Origin: Chloroflexota bacterium
GTDB lineage: Bacteria; Chloroflexota; Dehalococcoidia; CAUJGQ01
Assembly (NCBI GenBank): GCA_963170165.1
Contig: CAUJGQ010000094.1
Coordinates: 1-64,000, forward strand
Reading direction: 5' to 3'
Length of the DNA stretch: 64,000 bases
Part shown: piece after piece, positions 38,468 through 47,387 of the stretch
Layout of the letters: each line of letters begins with the position of its first letter
Numbering within the stretch: the stretch's first letter is position 1
The notes under the pieces: generated by a model
What the model saw: only the letters and a program-made list of their open reading frames with translations
Told to the model about the DNA's origin: nothing
Database searches by the model: none
Made by a program: the position numbers and the translations under genes

Positions 38468-39139
38468 ATGAACGGCTCGCACGATGTGGGCGGGATGCAT
38501 GGTTTTGGGCCGGTGACCATCGACCCGGACGAGCCACTGTTCCGGGAACCGTGGGAGCGCACCGTCTTCGGCATGATCCGGGCAACCCTGCCGCGCTTCT
38601 ACAACATTGACGAGTTTCGCCACGCAATCGAGCGGATGGGCAACATTGACTATCTCGACTCGACCTACTACGAGCATTGGCTAGCATGCCTGGAGATCTT
38701 GCTGGTCGAAAAGGGAGTCGTGGCGGCTGGGGAGCTCGACCGGCGTGCGCGCCTCAGCGCCGCCGGCGTCTTGACGGTTACGGCGCTGGCAGCGCAGGCC
38801 GCGGTCACGGTCAGCCATCCCGGCGGTATCTCGTACTGGCGTGAGGGGACGGAGCCCCGTTTTGCCGTCGGTGACGCCGTGCGAGCGCGCAACCTGCATC
38901 CGCCCGGCCACACCCGTCTGCCCAGGTACGCCCGCGGCAAGCGTGGCACCATCGCCGCCGTACATGGTGTCATGGTCTTCCCAGACAGCAATGCCCACGG
39001 CCAGGGCGAGCAGTCACAGGCCGTCTACAGCGTGCGCTTCGAGTCCGCGGAGCTGTGGGGTGAGTCTGCTGATGGACGCGGCGCCGTGTACCTCGATGTG
39101 TGGGACAGCTATCTGAACCCGGCCGGGGAGCAACCGTGA
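38468..39139 (+). CDS. nthB: Nitrile hydratase beta subunit
   Basis: 223 residues. Hydrates nitriles to amides together with the alpha subunit. N terminus MNGSHDVGGMHGFGPV is the family hallmark, followed by EPLFREPWERTVFGM, YYEHWLACLE and the C-terminal beta domain FAVGDAVRARN...GHTRLPRYARGKRGTI. ATG 38468 after GGGAGG. Gene order beta-alpha-activator is that of the Rhodococcus cobalt enzymes. The stop and the alpha start share one base (TGATG). Confidence 0.95.
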   Translation: MNGSHDVGGMHGFGPVTIDPDEPLFREPWERTVFGMIRATLPRFYNIDEFRHAIERMGNIDYLDSTYYEHWLACLEILLVEKGVVAAGELDRRARLSAAGVLTVTALAAQAAVTVSHPGGISYWREGTEPRFAVGDAVRARNLHPPGHTRLPRYARGKRGTIAAVHGVMVFPDSNAHGQGEQSQAVYSVRFESAELWGESADGRGAVYLDVWDSYLNPAGEQP

Positions 39140-39738
39140 TGGGCAAGAATCACCCCAACGTTGACCCATATGTCGTCTCCCGCGTACGCGCGCTCGAGTC
39201 GCTGCTATTGGAGCAGGGCATCCTCGCGCCGGACACCGTCGACCGCGTGGTTGCCCGCTATGAGGCAGACACTGGACCGCTGGCGGGAGCACGCGCGGTA
39301 GCCAGGGCTTGGCTCAACCCGGACTATAAAGCGCTGCTGCTATCGGACTCTCATCAAGCACTCAAGGCGGTGGGAGTCGAAAGCTATGACGTGCTGCGCG
39401 TCAAGGAGAACACCCCGACGGTGCACAACCTGGTGGTGTGCACGCTGTGCTCCTGCTACCCGTGGCCGGTGCTGGGCCTGCCACCTACCTGGTACAAGAT
39501 GCCCGCCTATCGCTCTCGGGCCGTGATCGAGCCACGGGCGGTGCTCGCGGAATTTGGTCTCGAGATCGGGCCGGAGCGCGAGGTGCGCGTGTGGGATAGT
39601 TCGGCAGAGCTGCGCTACATGGTGATGCCACAGCAGCCGGCCGGGACCGAGGGGATGACCGAAGAGCAGTTGACGGCGCTGATTCCGCGGGACGCACTGA
39701 TCGGCGTGGCCGAGGTTCGTGCGCCGGCGCTGGTCTAG
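39139..39738 (+). CDS. nthA: Nitrile hydratase alpha subunit, cobalt type
   Basis: 199 residues carrying the metal site VCTLCSCY with C101, C104, S105 and C106. Thr between the first two Cys marks the non-corrin cobalt enzymes (iron enzymes have Ser). The two later Cys are normally oxidised to sulfinate and sulfenate after metal insertion. Flanking KENTPTVHNLVV and YPWPVLGLPPTWYK, and the later YRSRAVIEPRAVL, are typical. Thiocyanate hydrolase gamma is a related option, but that enzyme has split beta parts. The next gene is the activator fusion; no amidase gene is near. Confidence 0.95.
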   Translation: MGKNHPNVDPYVVSRVRALESLLLEQGILAPDTVDRVVARYEADTGPLAGARAVARAWLNPDYKALLLSDSHQALKAVGVESYDVLRVKENTPTVHNLVVCTLCSCYPWPVLGLPPTWYKMPAYRSRAVIEPRAVLAEFGLEIGPEREVRVWDSSAELRYMVMPQQPAGTEGMTEEQLTALIPRDALIGVAEVRAPALV

Positions 39739-39747
39739 CGAACCGCG

Positions 39748-40593
39748 ATGAACGAGCGCCGCCGCAACATCGTCGTTCGGCCCGATGGCCGCCTCGTCAA
39801 CGTCGCGCGGTTTCGCGGCCAGTTATTTGTCTGCGCCGACGGTTGCTGCTGTGGCCGCACTGAAGACGGCTTCCCGCCGGTGCCGCGCGACCTCTTCCAT
39901 AGCGAGTGGGAGCGGCGACGGCTGCGCAACCAGGTGCACCTGACCATTGGTGGCTGCCTCGGTCCGTGCGCCCTCGCCAATGTTGTGCTGCTGCTGCTCG
40001 ATGGCCGGTCGCTATGGTTCCACACCATGCACGCACCCGAACGCATCACCGCGCTGTATGACTTCATCGAGGCGTCGCTGGACGTTGCTGAGCCGCTGGC
40101 TCTTCCTCGGTCCCTCGAGCCGTTCCTGTTCACCGCTGCACGCTGGCAGCCGCGGCCGGACGGCCAGCAGGTTGACGACCATCGTCCTCGCCAGCGGCAC
40201 GGACAGCAATCGCAGCCTGAGGACGATCAGCCGCACACCTGCGATCCGACGGATGACCGCGGCGCCGTCGATGCGGCCGTCTCCATGATGACTGGCGCAG
40301 TGGCCATGCCCCGGCGCAATGGTGAACTGGTGTTTGCAGCGCCCTGGCAGGGCCGCGCCTTTGGTATGGCAGTCGCCCTGCATGAGCAGGGGCTGTACGA
40401 GTGGGAGACGTTCCGCGATGCGCTGATCCGCCGCATTGCCCAGGCGGAGCAGTTGCCAGCGATGTTCGACTATTACGACTGCTGGGTCGCGGCATTTGAG
40501 GATGTGTTGGCCGTAGCCGGCCTGCTCAGCACCGCCGCCATCGAAGAACGCGCGTTCGAATTCGAGTTCGGCGAGCGGGAAGACATCTTCTAA
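39748..40593 (+). CDS. Ferredoxin-like cysteine domain fused to nitrile hydratase activator
   Basis: 281 residues in three parts. Residues 1-125: thioredoxin-like [2Fe-2S]-type domain with C29, C33-C35 (CADGCCCGRTEDG) and C70/C74 (GGCLGPCALANVVL). I recall the same CCCGRT...GCLGPC pattern in small ferredoxin-like proteins encoded beside cobalt chelatase genes. Residues about 125-190: Gln/His/Asp-rich linker. Residues about 195-281: nitrile hydratase accessory domain, related to the beta subunit N terminus (APWQGRAFGMAVALHEQGLYEW, YYDCWVAAFEDVL). Nine bases after the alpha gene. Likely delivers or inserts cobalt, perhaps with a redox step, during subunit exchange; this is inference. Confidence 0.85.
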   Translation: MNERRRNIVVRPDGRLVNVARFRGQLFVCADGCCCGRTEDGFPPVPRDLFHSEWERRRLRNQVHLTIGGCLGPCALANVVLLLLDGRSLWFHTMHAPERITALYDFIEASLDVAEPLALPRSLEPFLFTAARWQPRPDGQQVDDHRPRQRHGQQSQPEDDQPHTCDPTDDRGAVDAAVSMMTGAVAMPRRNGELVFAAPWQGRAFGMAVALHEQGLYEWETFRDALIRRIAQAEQLPAMFDYYDCWVAAFEDVLAVAGLLSTAAIEERAFEFEFGEREDIF

Positions 40594-40603
40594 GCGGTAA
40601 CGG

Positions 40604-41350
40604 TCAGGCGTGTTGCTCAGCCTCACGCTGTTGCTCGCCAGGCGCACGCAGGGCCAGCCGGCCGGTCCATGCGATCAACCCGGCAGCGAGCGTCGCGCTT
40701 CCGGCCCCAACGCTCCAGCCCAGGAACGGCGCCGACGGTGCGATCTCCGGTGCAAACAGGATGGAAGGCTCGGTGAGCTTGACCAGGGGGAACACGCCGA
40801 CGTTCAACAGCAGCTGCACGACGATCGCTGAGATGCTGATGGCAGGCAGCTCGCGCGCCGGATGGCCGTGGCGGCGAATCACTACCTCAAAGACGTCGCG
40901 GTCAGGATGGGCAACGCCGGCGCGCGCCGCCAGCAGCGACAGCCCCACCACCAGAGCGAGCATGCCGAACGCCACCAGCAACACCCCTCCGCTGGCCGGT
41001 CCGACCCCCACGCGTGCAGCCGCTGCCACCAGCAGCACACCCCCCATCAGCGCCTTGGCGCCCGCGGCCCAGTGCGGGATGAGCAACGTTGAGGCTGCCA
41101 GCCGGACCGGAACGCGCGAACGGGCCTGTGCGACCGGCAGCCGCCAGATATTCGGCCCGATGATGAAGCCGGTTCCGGTTGCCAGCTCGGCCAGCGCAAA
41201 CACACCCACGAACTGCCAGCCCGCCCAGTTGCCCAACCCACCCAGCGCCATCAGCGTGACGAACGCCCCGGCCAGGTTGAGCAGCGACAGCAGCCCGCCG
41301 AGCAGCAGCCCGCTCAGTGGTCGTGGGGTGGCGTTCTTGTGGATGCGCAT
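40604..41350 (-). CDS. Multi-pass membrane protein of unknown function
   Basis: 248 residues with about six hydrophobic helices (roughly 12-39, 42-64, 88-115, 121-145, 170-192, 210-229) and a charged loop HPDRDVFEVVIRRHGHPARE between the fourth and fifth. Begins MRIHKNATPRPL, inside-positive. No family recognised. Its stop is ten bases from the stop of the nitrile hydratase fusion gene on the other strand. Confidence 0.7.
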   Translation of the reverse strand: MRIHKNATPRPLSGLLLGGLLSLLNLAGAFVTLMALGGLGNWAGWQFVGVFALAELATGTGFIIGPNIWRLPVAQARSRVPVRLAASTLLIPHWAAGAKALMGGVLLVAAAARVGVGPASGGVLLVAFGMLALVVGLSLLAARAGVAHPDRDVFEVVIRRHGHPARELPAISISAIVVQLLLNVGVFPLVKLTEPSILFAPEIAPSAPFLGWSVGAGSATLAAGLIAWTGRLALRAPGEQQREAEQHA

Positions 41351-41748
41351 AACCCGGCAGCCTGGGCCGGACCTCCATTGCGATCGCGGCTCTGCCCTCG
41401 AGTGCGGCGCGCCGCTCGTCCCATCAATCGTGCCGGATCAGGGTGCGGATCTGGCACCGCTGCAGGGTGTATTCCGGTGAACCTCGCGGGGCATCGCGTC
41501 TTGCAGCGGCGGCAGGCGACGCTACAGGCCGGCGACCGGGGGAAGGGGATACATGCAGTCGAAGGGCATGGATCGGACGGCAGAATCATTGAGGACGATC
41601 GGGCGGGCGCGGGCGAGCAGGTGCTTCCTGCAAGGGGGCGGCCCGCTCGGCGGTGTCGATGGGATTTCCGCGCCAGCGCTTTGCTGAGCGAATTCAATGC
41701 CCGGTCTGCCTCCGAGCGGGCCTGAAGCCGGGGCCGGCACTGGCACGC
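41351..41748. other. Intergenic stretch without a supported gene
   Basis: Between the membrane protein start and the clpB hairpin. Open frames exist on both strands (for example 41339-41725 +, 41314-41784 -) but their products are Arg/Pro/Ala/Cys-rich without pattern and lack ribosome-binding sites. No clear promoter, repeat or RNA was seen. Confidence 0.5.
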
Positions 41749-41776
41749 GGGGGCAGACACCGGCAACTCTGCCCCC
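41749..41776 (-). terminator. Hairpin after clpB
   Basis: 9-bp stem GGGGGCAGA/TCTGCCCCC with a 10-base loop, about 20 bases past the clpB stop. No U-run. Confidence 0.5.
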
Positions 41777-41796
41777 ACCGTCACTCAGGCACCGGG

Positions 41797-44397
41797 CTAC
41801 GGCGTGGCGGCGGCCGGCTGGGCCGCGCTGAACGCCAGCGCGTCGCCCTGGACGTCGATAGCGATGTGATCACCGTCCTTGAAGCGGCCCTCCAGCAGCG
41901 CCAGCGCCAGCGGATCCAGCACCCGTCGCTGAATCGTCCGCCGCAACGGCCGGGCGCCATACACCGGGTCGAATCCCTCCTCAATCAGCAGATCGCGCGC
42001 GGCATCCGTGAACGACACTGTGATCTTGCGATCGCTCAGACGCTTGCCCAGGGTCTGTAGCTGTATCTCAATCACTTCGCGCAACTGCTCCTTGGTCAGG
42101 GCGTGAAAGACGATGATCTCGTCGACGCGATTGATGAACTCGGGCGGGAAGTGCTGTCGCAGTGCACCGAGCGCCATCTCACGCGTCGCAGCGTCATCAC
42201 CCGGACCTTGCTGCTGGAGGTACTGGCCGCCGATATTGGACGTCATGATCACGACGGTGTTCTTGAAGTCCACCCGCCGTCCCTGGGCGTCGGTCAGCCG
42301 GCCGTCATCGAGCACCTGGAGCAGCGTCTTGAAGACGTCCGGGTGCGCCTTCTCGATTTCATCGAACAGCACCACCGAGTACGGCCGCCGGCGCACGGCC
42401 TCGGTCAGCTGACCGCCCTCGTCGTAGCCGATGTAGCCGGGAGGGGCGCCCACCAGCCGCGAAACGGTGTGCCGCTCTTGGTACTCGCTCATGTCGAGCC
42501 TGACGATGGCCTGCTCGTCGTCAAACAGGAACTCGGCCAGCGCCTTCGCCAGCTCGGTCTTGCCCACGCCGGTGGGCCCCAGAAAGATGAAGCTGCCTAA
42601 GGGCCGGTTCGGGTCCTGCAGGCCGGCGCGGGCGCGGCGAATGGCATTCGCGACCGCGGCGATCGCCTCGTTCTGGCCGATGACGCGCGCATGGAGCCGA
42701 TCCTCCATCCGCACCAGCTTCTGAATCTCGCCCTCCATCAGTCGCGACACCGGCACACCGGTCCAACGGCTGACAACTTCGGCGATGTCCTCCTCGTCCA
42801 CCTCCTCCTTGACAAGCTGCCGGTCTTTGCCTTCATTGAGCGTGGCTTCCGCTTGGAGCTGCTGTCCTTCGAGATCCCGCAGCGTGCCATAGCGTAGCCG
42901 GGCGGCGCGCTCCCAATCGGCGGCCCGCTCTGCCTGTTCGATGGCCAGCCGCACCTGCTCTTCCTGCGCCTTTAGATCGCGCACCTGCTGGATCGAACCC
43001 TTCTCACGCTCCCACTGCGCTTTGAGCGCCGCGGACTGCTCCTTGAGATCCGCTAGTTCTCTTTCCAGCCCCTCCAGCCGCGCCCGCGAGCCAGGATCGG
43101 TCTCGCGCTTGAGCGCCTCCCGCTCAATCTCCAGTTGCATGACGCGTCGCTCGACCTCGTCCAGCTCGGCCGGCATCGAGTCAATTTCCATTCGCAGCCG
43201 TGCCGCGGCCTCATCGACCAGGTCGATGGCCTTGTCGGGCAGGAATCGATCCGCGATGTAGCGGTGAGATAGCACCGCGGCGGCGACAATCGCCGAGTCC
43301 TTGATGCGGACTCCGTGATGCACTTCGTACCGCTCGCGCAGCCCGCGCAAGATGCTGATCGTGTCCTCTACCGCCGGTTCATTGACAAGTACCGGCTGGA
43401 ATCGGCGCTCCAGGGCCGGGTCCTTCTCGATGTGCTTGCGATACTCATCCAGCGTCGTGGCGCCAATGGCGTGCAGTTCTCCGCGCGCCAGCATCGGCTT
43501 GAGCATGTTGGCGGCATCCATCGACCCCTCCGCCGCACCGGCGCCGACGACCGTGTGCAGCTCATCGATGAACAGGATGATGCGGCCCTCGGCTTCGGTC
43601 ACCTCTTTGAGCACGGCCTTCAGCCGCTCCTCAAACTCGCCGCGGAACTTGGCGCCGGCCACCAATGCACCCATGTCCAGCGCGAAAATGCGCTTGTCTT
43701 TCAGACCCTCGGGCACATCGCGCCGGATGATGCGACCGGCCAGCCCCTCCACTATCGCCGTCTTGCCTACACCTGGCTCACCGATTAGGACCGGGTTGTT
43801 CTTTGTCCGGCGGGAGAGCACCTGGATCACGCGCCGGATCTCCTCGTCACGGCCGATGACGGGGTCCAGTTTGCCGGCGCGGGCAGCATCGGTGAGGTCC
43901 CGCCCGTACTTCTCCAGCGCCTGGTACTTCCCTTCCGGGTTCTGGTCGGTCACGCGCTGGGCGCCGCGCACCTGGGCCAGGGCGCCGAGCACGCGCTCAC
44001 GGCTCAGCCCGGCTTGGCCGGCGACACGGGCAACGCCGCCATCTTTCACCGCGCATAGCGCCAGCAGCAGATGCTCGGTGGAGATGTACTCGTCCTGCAT
44101 AGCGCGCGCCTCGGCGTCCGCTCCGCGCACTACCTCGGACAGCCGCGGCGAGACATATGCCTGGGCCGCGCTCTGGAGGCGGGGCAATGCTGCCACCGCT
44201 GCACGCGCCTCGTGAGCCAGTCTCTCCGGGCTGCCGCCCAGCCGGCGAAGCACCTCCGGCACAATACCGCCGGCCTGCTCGACCAGCGCCACCAGCAGGT
44301 GCTCTGGTTCGACCTGACTCTGCTGCGCTGACTCAGCAAGCTCCTGCGCGGTAACGACAGCTTCTCTTGCCTTCTCCGTCAACCGGTTTGCGTTCAT
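41797..44397 (-). CDS. clpB: Disaggregase ClpB
   Basis: 866-residue AAA+ chaperone that pulls proteins out of aggregates with DnaK. N-terminal Clp repeats, first ATPase with Walker A GEPGVGKT (206-213), the coiled-coil middle domain (about 400-520) that separates ClpB from ClpA/ClpC, second ATPase with GPTGVGKT (607-614), and the C-terminal [11 protein letters not shown]. Start [10 protein letters not shown] at ATG 44397 after GAGGAG; a 15-residue longer frame was dropped. A promoter lies upstream. No CIRCE is seen, so control differs from groL. Confidence 0.97.
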   Translation of the reverse strand: MNANRLTEKAREAVVTAQELAESAQQSQVEPEHLLVALVEQAGGIVPEVLRRLGGSPERLAHEARAAVAALPRLQSAAQAYVSPRLSEVVRGADAEARAMQDEYISTEHLLLALCAVKDGGVARVAGQAGLSRERVLGALAQVRGAQRVTDQNPEGKYQALEKYGRDLTDAARAGKLDPVIGRDEEIRRVIQVLSRRTKNNPVLIGEPGVGKTAIVEGLAGRIIRRDVPEGLKDKRIFALDMGALVAGAKFRGEFEERLKAVLKEVTEAEGRIILFIDELHTVVGAGAAEGSMDAANMLKPMLARGELHAIGATTLDEYRKHIEKDPALERRFQPVLVNEPAVEDTISILRGLRERYEVHHGVRIKDSAIVAAAVLSHRYIADRFLPDKAIDLVDEAAARLRMEIDSMPAELDEVERRVMQLEIEREALKRETDPGSRARLEGLERELADLKEQSAALKAQWEREKGSIQQVRDLKAQEEQVRLAIEQAERAADWERAARLRYGTLRDLEGQQLQAEATLNEGKDRQLVKEEVDEEDIAEVVSRWTGVPVSRLMEGEIQKLVRMEDRLHARVIGQNEAIAAVANAIRRARAGLQDPNRPLGSFIFLGPTGVGKTELAKALAEFLFDDEQAIVRLDMSEYQERHTVSRLVGAPPGYIGYDEGGQLTEAVRRRPYSVVLFDEIEKAHPDVFKTLLQVLDDGRLTDAQGRRVDFKNTVVIMTSNIGGQYLQQQGPGDDAATREMALGALRQHFPPEFINRVDEIIVFHALTKEQLREVIEIQLQTLGKRLSDRKITVSFTDAARDLLIEEGFDPVYGARPLRRTIQRRVLDPLALALLEGRFKDGDHIAIDVQGDALAFSAAQPAAATP

Positions 44398-44463
44398 GCG
44401 CCAGCACTCCTCTGGGCTTCGGTACGGGGAATTGCGGCACATCGGCCATCAATATCTCTTAGT

Positions 44464-44492
44464 ATCGTATACGCAGACTCAAGGCTTGACAA
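44464..44492 (-). promoter_or_regulatory. Putative clpB promoter
   Basis: Minus-strand TTGTCA (44487-44492), 17-base spacer, TACGAT (44464-44469); start expected near 44457, about 60 bases before clpB. The spacer holds an odd palindrome TCAAG-G-CTTGA (44479-44489), which overlaps the -35 and could be an operator. Confidence 0.55.
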
Positions 44493-44672
44493 TGGGATTG
44501 TGTGGGTATCGAGCGATAACTCTGATGGCGCGACAGCGGCTGCAGGCAGGGGTGACCTGCGCGCAGTGACCGGCTCGGCTACACTGGGCCGGTAGCGCCG
44601 CCACGTACGGCGGGGACAGGACGTGGCGAACGTCTCGGCGCTCAGGGGAGAGGTACAGGAAAGGTTCAGGCT

Positions 44673-45611
44673 GTGACCCGATTTGCTCGCTTTGCCGGAT
44701 GCACCGTCCTCTTCAATCTGCTCGTCATCGTGTGGGGGGCATATGTCCGCGCCAGCCGGGCGGGCGATGGCTGTGGCGACCATTGGCCGCTGTGCGAAGG
44801 GCAGGTCATCCCCGGCGGCGCCGTAAAGACGCTGATCGAGTTTGCGCACCGGCTCACGAGTGGAATGGCCTTGATCCTGGTCGTAGTGCTGGTGGTATGG
44901 GCGTTTCGGGCCTATCCACGCGGGCACCTGGTGCGGACGGCGGCAAGCCTTGCCGGAATCTTCATCGTGATTGAAGCGCTGGTTGGCGCCGGTCTGGTAC
45001 TGCTCAAGATGGTGGCTGATAACGGCTCGGTGGCGCGCGCCTGGTGGATGGCGGCACACCTGGCCAACACCTTCATGCTGCTGGCGGTGTTGACGCTCAC
45101 CTGGTGGTTCGCCACAGGCACCGGCGGCCGGGCGGTGCGCTTCCGAGAAGGGCGGCTAGGTTGGTGGATGCTGGGAACCGCGGTCCTGCTCACGGCGCTG
45201 GGCGCCACCGGCGCGATCACCGCCCTGGTAGACACGCTGTACCAGCACACGCCAAACGGGGCCGCGCGAGTGGCAGCGCCGCTCAAGACTCTGCGCAGCC
45301 TGCACCCTTGGTTTGCGGTGGGAACCGGCGTGTACATTGGCGCGCTGGCGCTGATGTTACCCAGGCTGCGCCCTGCCGCCACCACCCGGTTGTGGGCACA
45401 GGTCCTCGGCCTGCTGTTCCTGCTGCAGGTAGGCATCGGCGTCATCAACATCGGATTGGGCGTGCCGATTCCGGTGCAGCTGGTACACCTGGTGGTTGCA
45501 GACACGCTCTGGCTGGCATTCGTGTTGCTGGCGGTGTCGGCGCTGCAAACAGATGCGGCCGGGAGTGCAGCCGTCGCCCAGTCACGCGCCGCCGCACGGG
45601 CCGCGCAGTAG
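44673..45611 (+). CDS. ctaA: Heme A synthase, CtaA/COX15 family
   Basis: 312-residue membrane enzyme oxidising heme O to heme A for cytochrome oxidase. About eight helices. The first extracellular loop has GAYVRASRAGDGCGDHWPLC with the Cys pair C34/C41 of the Bacillus type; EFAHR (H59) and HLANT in the first half and LHPWFA and LVHLVVAD in the second half supply heme-ligand His. GTG start 44673. No cytochrome oxidase genes are in the window. Implies aerobic respiration with an a-type oxidase. Confidence 0.93.
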   Translation: MTRFARFAGCTVLFNLLVIVWGAYVRASRAGDGCGDHWPLCEGQVIPGGAVKTLIEFAHRLTSGMALILVVVLVVWAFRAYPRGHLVRTAASLAGIFIVIEALVGAGLVLLKMVADNGSVARAWWMAAHLANTFMLLAVLTLTWWFATGTGGRAVRFREGRLGWWMLGTAVLLTALGATGAITALVDTLYQHTPNGAARVAAPLKTLRSLHPWFAVGTGVYIGALALMLPRLRPAATTRLWAQVLGLLFLLQVGIGVINIGLGVPIPVQLVHLVVADTLWLAFVLLAVSALQTDAAGSAAVAQSRAAARAAQ

Positions 45612-45639
45612 ATCCGTCGAGAGCAGGCTACAGCAAAGG

Positions 45640-45675
45640 GCCACGACGGTGCCCTGATGGGCACGCAGTCGTGGC
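45640..45675 (-). terminator. Terminator hairpin of tRNA-Glu
   Basis: Two-part stem: outer GCCACGAC/GTCGTGGC and inner GTGCCC/GGGCAC with a TGAT loop. On the minus strand it begins six bases after the CCA end of the tRNA and is followed by CCTTTG. Also lies after ctaA on the other strand. Confidence 0.6.
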
Positions 45676-45680
45676 GCGTT

Positions 45681-45756
45681 TGGTGCCCCCAAGGGGATTC
45701 GAACCCCTGTACCGGCCTTGAAAGGGCCGTGTCCTGGGCCTCTAGACGATGGGGGC
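45681..45756 (-). tRNA. tRNA-Glu (anticodon UUC)
   Basis: 76 bases with the CCA encoded. Acceptor stem GCCCCCA/TGGGGGC, anticodon stem CGGCC/GGCCG with loop CTTTCAA (anticodon TTC), and T arm AGGGG-TTCGAAT-CCCCT. Read on the minus strand, between ctaA and a small protein gene. Confidence 0.97.
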
Positions 45757-45784
45757 AGCATTGGAAGTATAGCGCATGCCTGCG

Positions 45785-46177
45785 CTAGACGTTCATGAAT
45801 GACTTGAGCTCCTCAACCATCAGCTTTGGCGCGAACGGCATTCGCACCAACTCCACGGCCGGCGTCCACTCCCAGCCGACATGGGGCAGCTTGACCCGCG
45901 GTGACCCGTTGATCACCCGTGCCAGCAAGATCCGGCTACCCTCGGGCGCCAGATCCGCCCCGGGTGGCGCCGTCAGGTAGCCCGAGGGTTCGACCTCAAT
46001 CCCCGTCGCCTCACGGACATGGGCCACAAGCGCATCGCTGTCGTCGAGATCGCCCGGCGCCACGGCCAGGCGCGGGAACTCCACCACGCCTGGCTCGGTT
46101 TCGAGCAGGAAGACTACGGTCGATCCGCCAAGCACGTGCGTGAGGAACAGGTGCAACACCAGCGCATCTGTATCCAT
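45785..46177 (-). CDS. Hypothetical protein, possibly Nudix-like without a catalytic box
   Basis: 130 residues. The stretch DALVAHVREATGIEVE recalls the helix of a Nudix box (RExxEExGU) but the Gly and Glu needed for metal binding are missing, and the later strand pattern (RILLARVI, VGWEWTPAVEL) is only suggestive. Not recognised otherwise. It begins 130 bases before the ECF sigma factor, divergent from it. Confidence 0.6.
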   Translation of the reverse strand: MDTDALVLHLFLTHVLGGSTVVFLLETEPGVVEFPRLAVAPGDLDDSDALVAHVREATGIEVEPSGYLTAPPGADLAPEGSRILLARVINGSPRVKLPHVGWEWTPAVELVRMPFAPKLMVEELKSFMNV

Positions 46178-46306
46178 GCTTCACTCCCCTCGCCGCCATA
46201 CCGCCTGGTTCTTACTGTATCGCGCACCGCGGTTTACGATCCCCTAACATCTGACAGCCTGCCCGCGCGCAGGATGGGAGCGCATACTACTTGGGCAGGT
46301 GATTCG

Positions 46307-46885
46307 ATGCCTATTGCTGCTGCGCTCTCCTGGTCGCGCCACACCGATGAAGAACTGGCGGCGGCGTTCTGCCACGGGCAGAGGCCCTGCTTTGATGAGA
46401 TCGTGCGCCGCTATCATTCACCCGTCTATGCGTTTTGCCGGCGGATGGTGAGCCGCGCCGAGGATGCCGAGGACCTGACCCAGGAGGTATTTGTGCAGCT
46501 GCTGCGGTCGCTACCCGGCGCCCGCACAGACTTGCCGTTGCGCCCGTGGATCTTCGTCATCGCCCGCAACAAGTGCCTAGACCACCTCAAGCGCCGCCGC
46601 GCCCTCAGCTTTGCCGACGTGGCGGCGGAAGACAGCGAGGTGCCCGTACTGGACACCGCGCCGCTCCCGGACGAACTCGCTGAGCGCGCAGACTTGCAGG
46701 AGCTGCTGCTCGGTGCCATTGGGGCACTGCCGGAGCGGTACCGTGCCGTGGTGGCGCTGCGATACTCTACCGATTTGACGTTCGCGGAGATTGGCGGCGT
46801 GCTTGGGCTGCCGGAGAACACCACGAAGACGCACTTCCAGCGGGCTAAGGCGCTGCTTCGCCGCCAGCTCCACGGCAGGCTGTAG
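46307..46885 (+). CDS. ECF-type RNA polymerase sigma factor
   Basis: 192 residues from ATG 46307. Region 2 (FDEIVRRYHSPVYAFCRRMV, then EDAEDLTQEVFVQLL and LRPWIFVIARNKCLDHLKR) and region 4 (LPERYRAVVALRYSTDLTFAEI, then LPENTTKTHFQRAKALLRR) are both complete. Directs polymerase to a stress or envelope regulon. Two small membrane proteins follow on the same strand and may form its control and output. A longer upstream frame crosses the divergent promoter region. Confidence 0.94.
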   Translation: MPIAAALSWSRHTDEELAAAFCHGQRPCFDEIVRRYHSPVYAFCRRMVSRAEDAEDLTQEVFVQLLRSLPGARTDLPLRPWIFVIARNKCLDHLKRRRALSFADVAAEDSEVPVLDTAPLPDELAERADLQELLLGAIGALPERYRAVVALRYSTDLTFAEIGGVLGLPENTTKTHFQRAKALLRRQLHGRL

Positions 46886-46970
46886 GCAAGCTCGCTGTCC
46901 CCCGCGGCCCACCGGCGTGAAACCAAACGTCACGTGTGCGCGTGTGTTCCTTACACGAGGCGCACGCGCA

Positions 46971-47387
46971 ATGACCGGCCCGCCAGACGATGATCTCGAC
47001 CGCTTGTTTGCGGCGCTGCCGGCGGAGGGGCCATCCGGTAGCGATCTGCGGCTACGCCGGCGGCTGCACGTCGAGCGCCGGCGATGGTGGTTGGCTTTGG
47101 CAGCGGCCGGCCACATCACCACATTGACGCTCGCCGTCCTGCTCTCGGCACAGGTCTTTGCCGCTCTGACGGCGAATGGCACCCTGGACATTCTCGCTCT
47201 GGCCATCGCTGAGCCGGATCTTGCCCGAGGCAACCTGCGGAGCTTTTCGACCGCGGTAGGTGCGGGCATGCCATACCGATACAGTGCACTACTCGCCGCC
47301 GACCTCGCTGTACTCATCCTAACGGCCCGCATGCTGCTGCACGCGACGGTGCTACCGGCGCCGCAGAACGGCGAGGGGAGCGGATGA
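46971..47387 (+). CDS. Small membrane protein, candidate anti-sigma factor
   Basis: 138 residues from ATG 46971 (a GTG at 46941 would add ten). The N terminus is acidic and short (DDDLDRLFAALP), then an Arg-rich stretch before two hydrophobic helices (about 40-62 and 102-120). No zinc-binding HxxxCxxC anti-sigma motif is present. Position after the ECF gene and membrane location suggest an anti-sigma role; this is inference. The stop overlaps the next gene by four bases. Confidence 0.6.
   Translation: MTGPPDDDLDRLFAALPAEGPSGSDLRLRRRLHVERRRWWLALAAAGHITTLTLAVLLSAQVFAALTANGTLDILALAIAEPDLARGNLRSFSTAVGAGMPYRYSALLAADLAVLILTARMLLHATVLPAPQNGEGSG

Noticed and set aside
41314-41784. 156-residue minus frame between the membrane gene and clpB
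   Set aside because: Covers the clpB hairpin, no ribosome site, Cys/Arg/Pro-rich low-information product.
44476-44492. HspR (HAIR) site before clpB
   Set aside because: Only one CTTGAGT-like half is present on the minus strand; the second half at seven-base spacing is missing.
45785-46177. Call as an active Nudix hydrolase
   Set aside because: The REUxEE core is absent; only a weak similarity remains, so it was left hypothetical.
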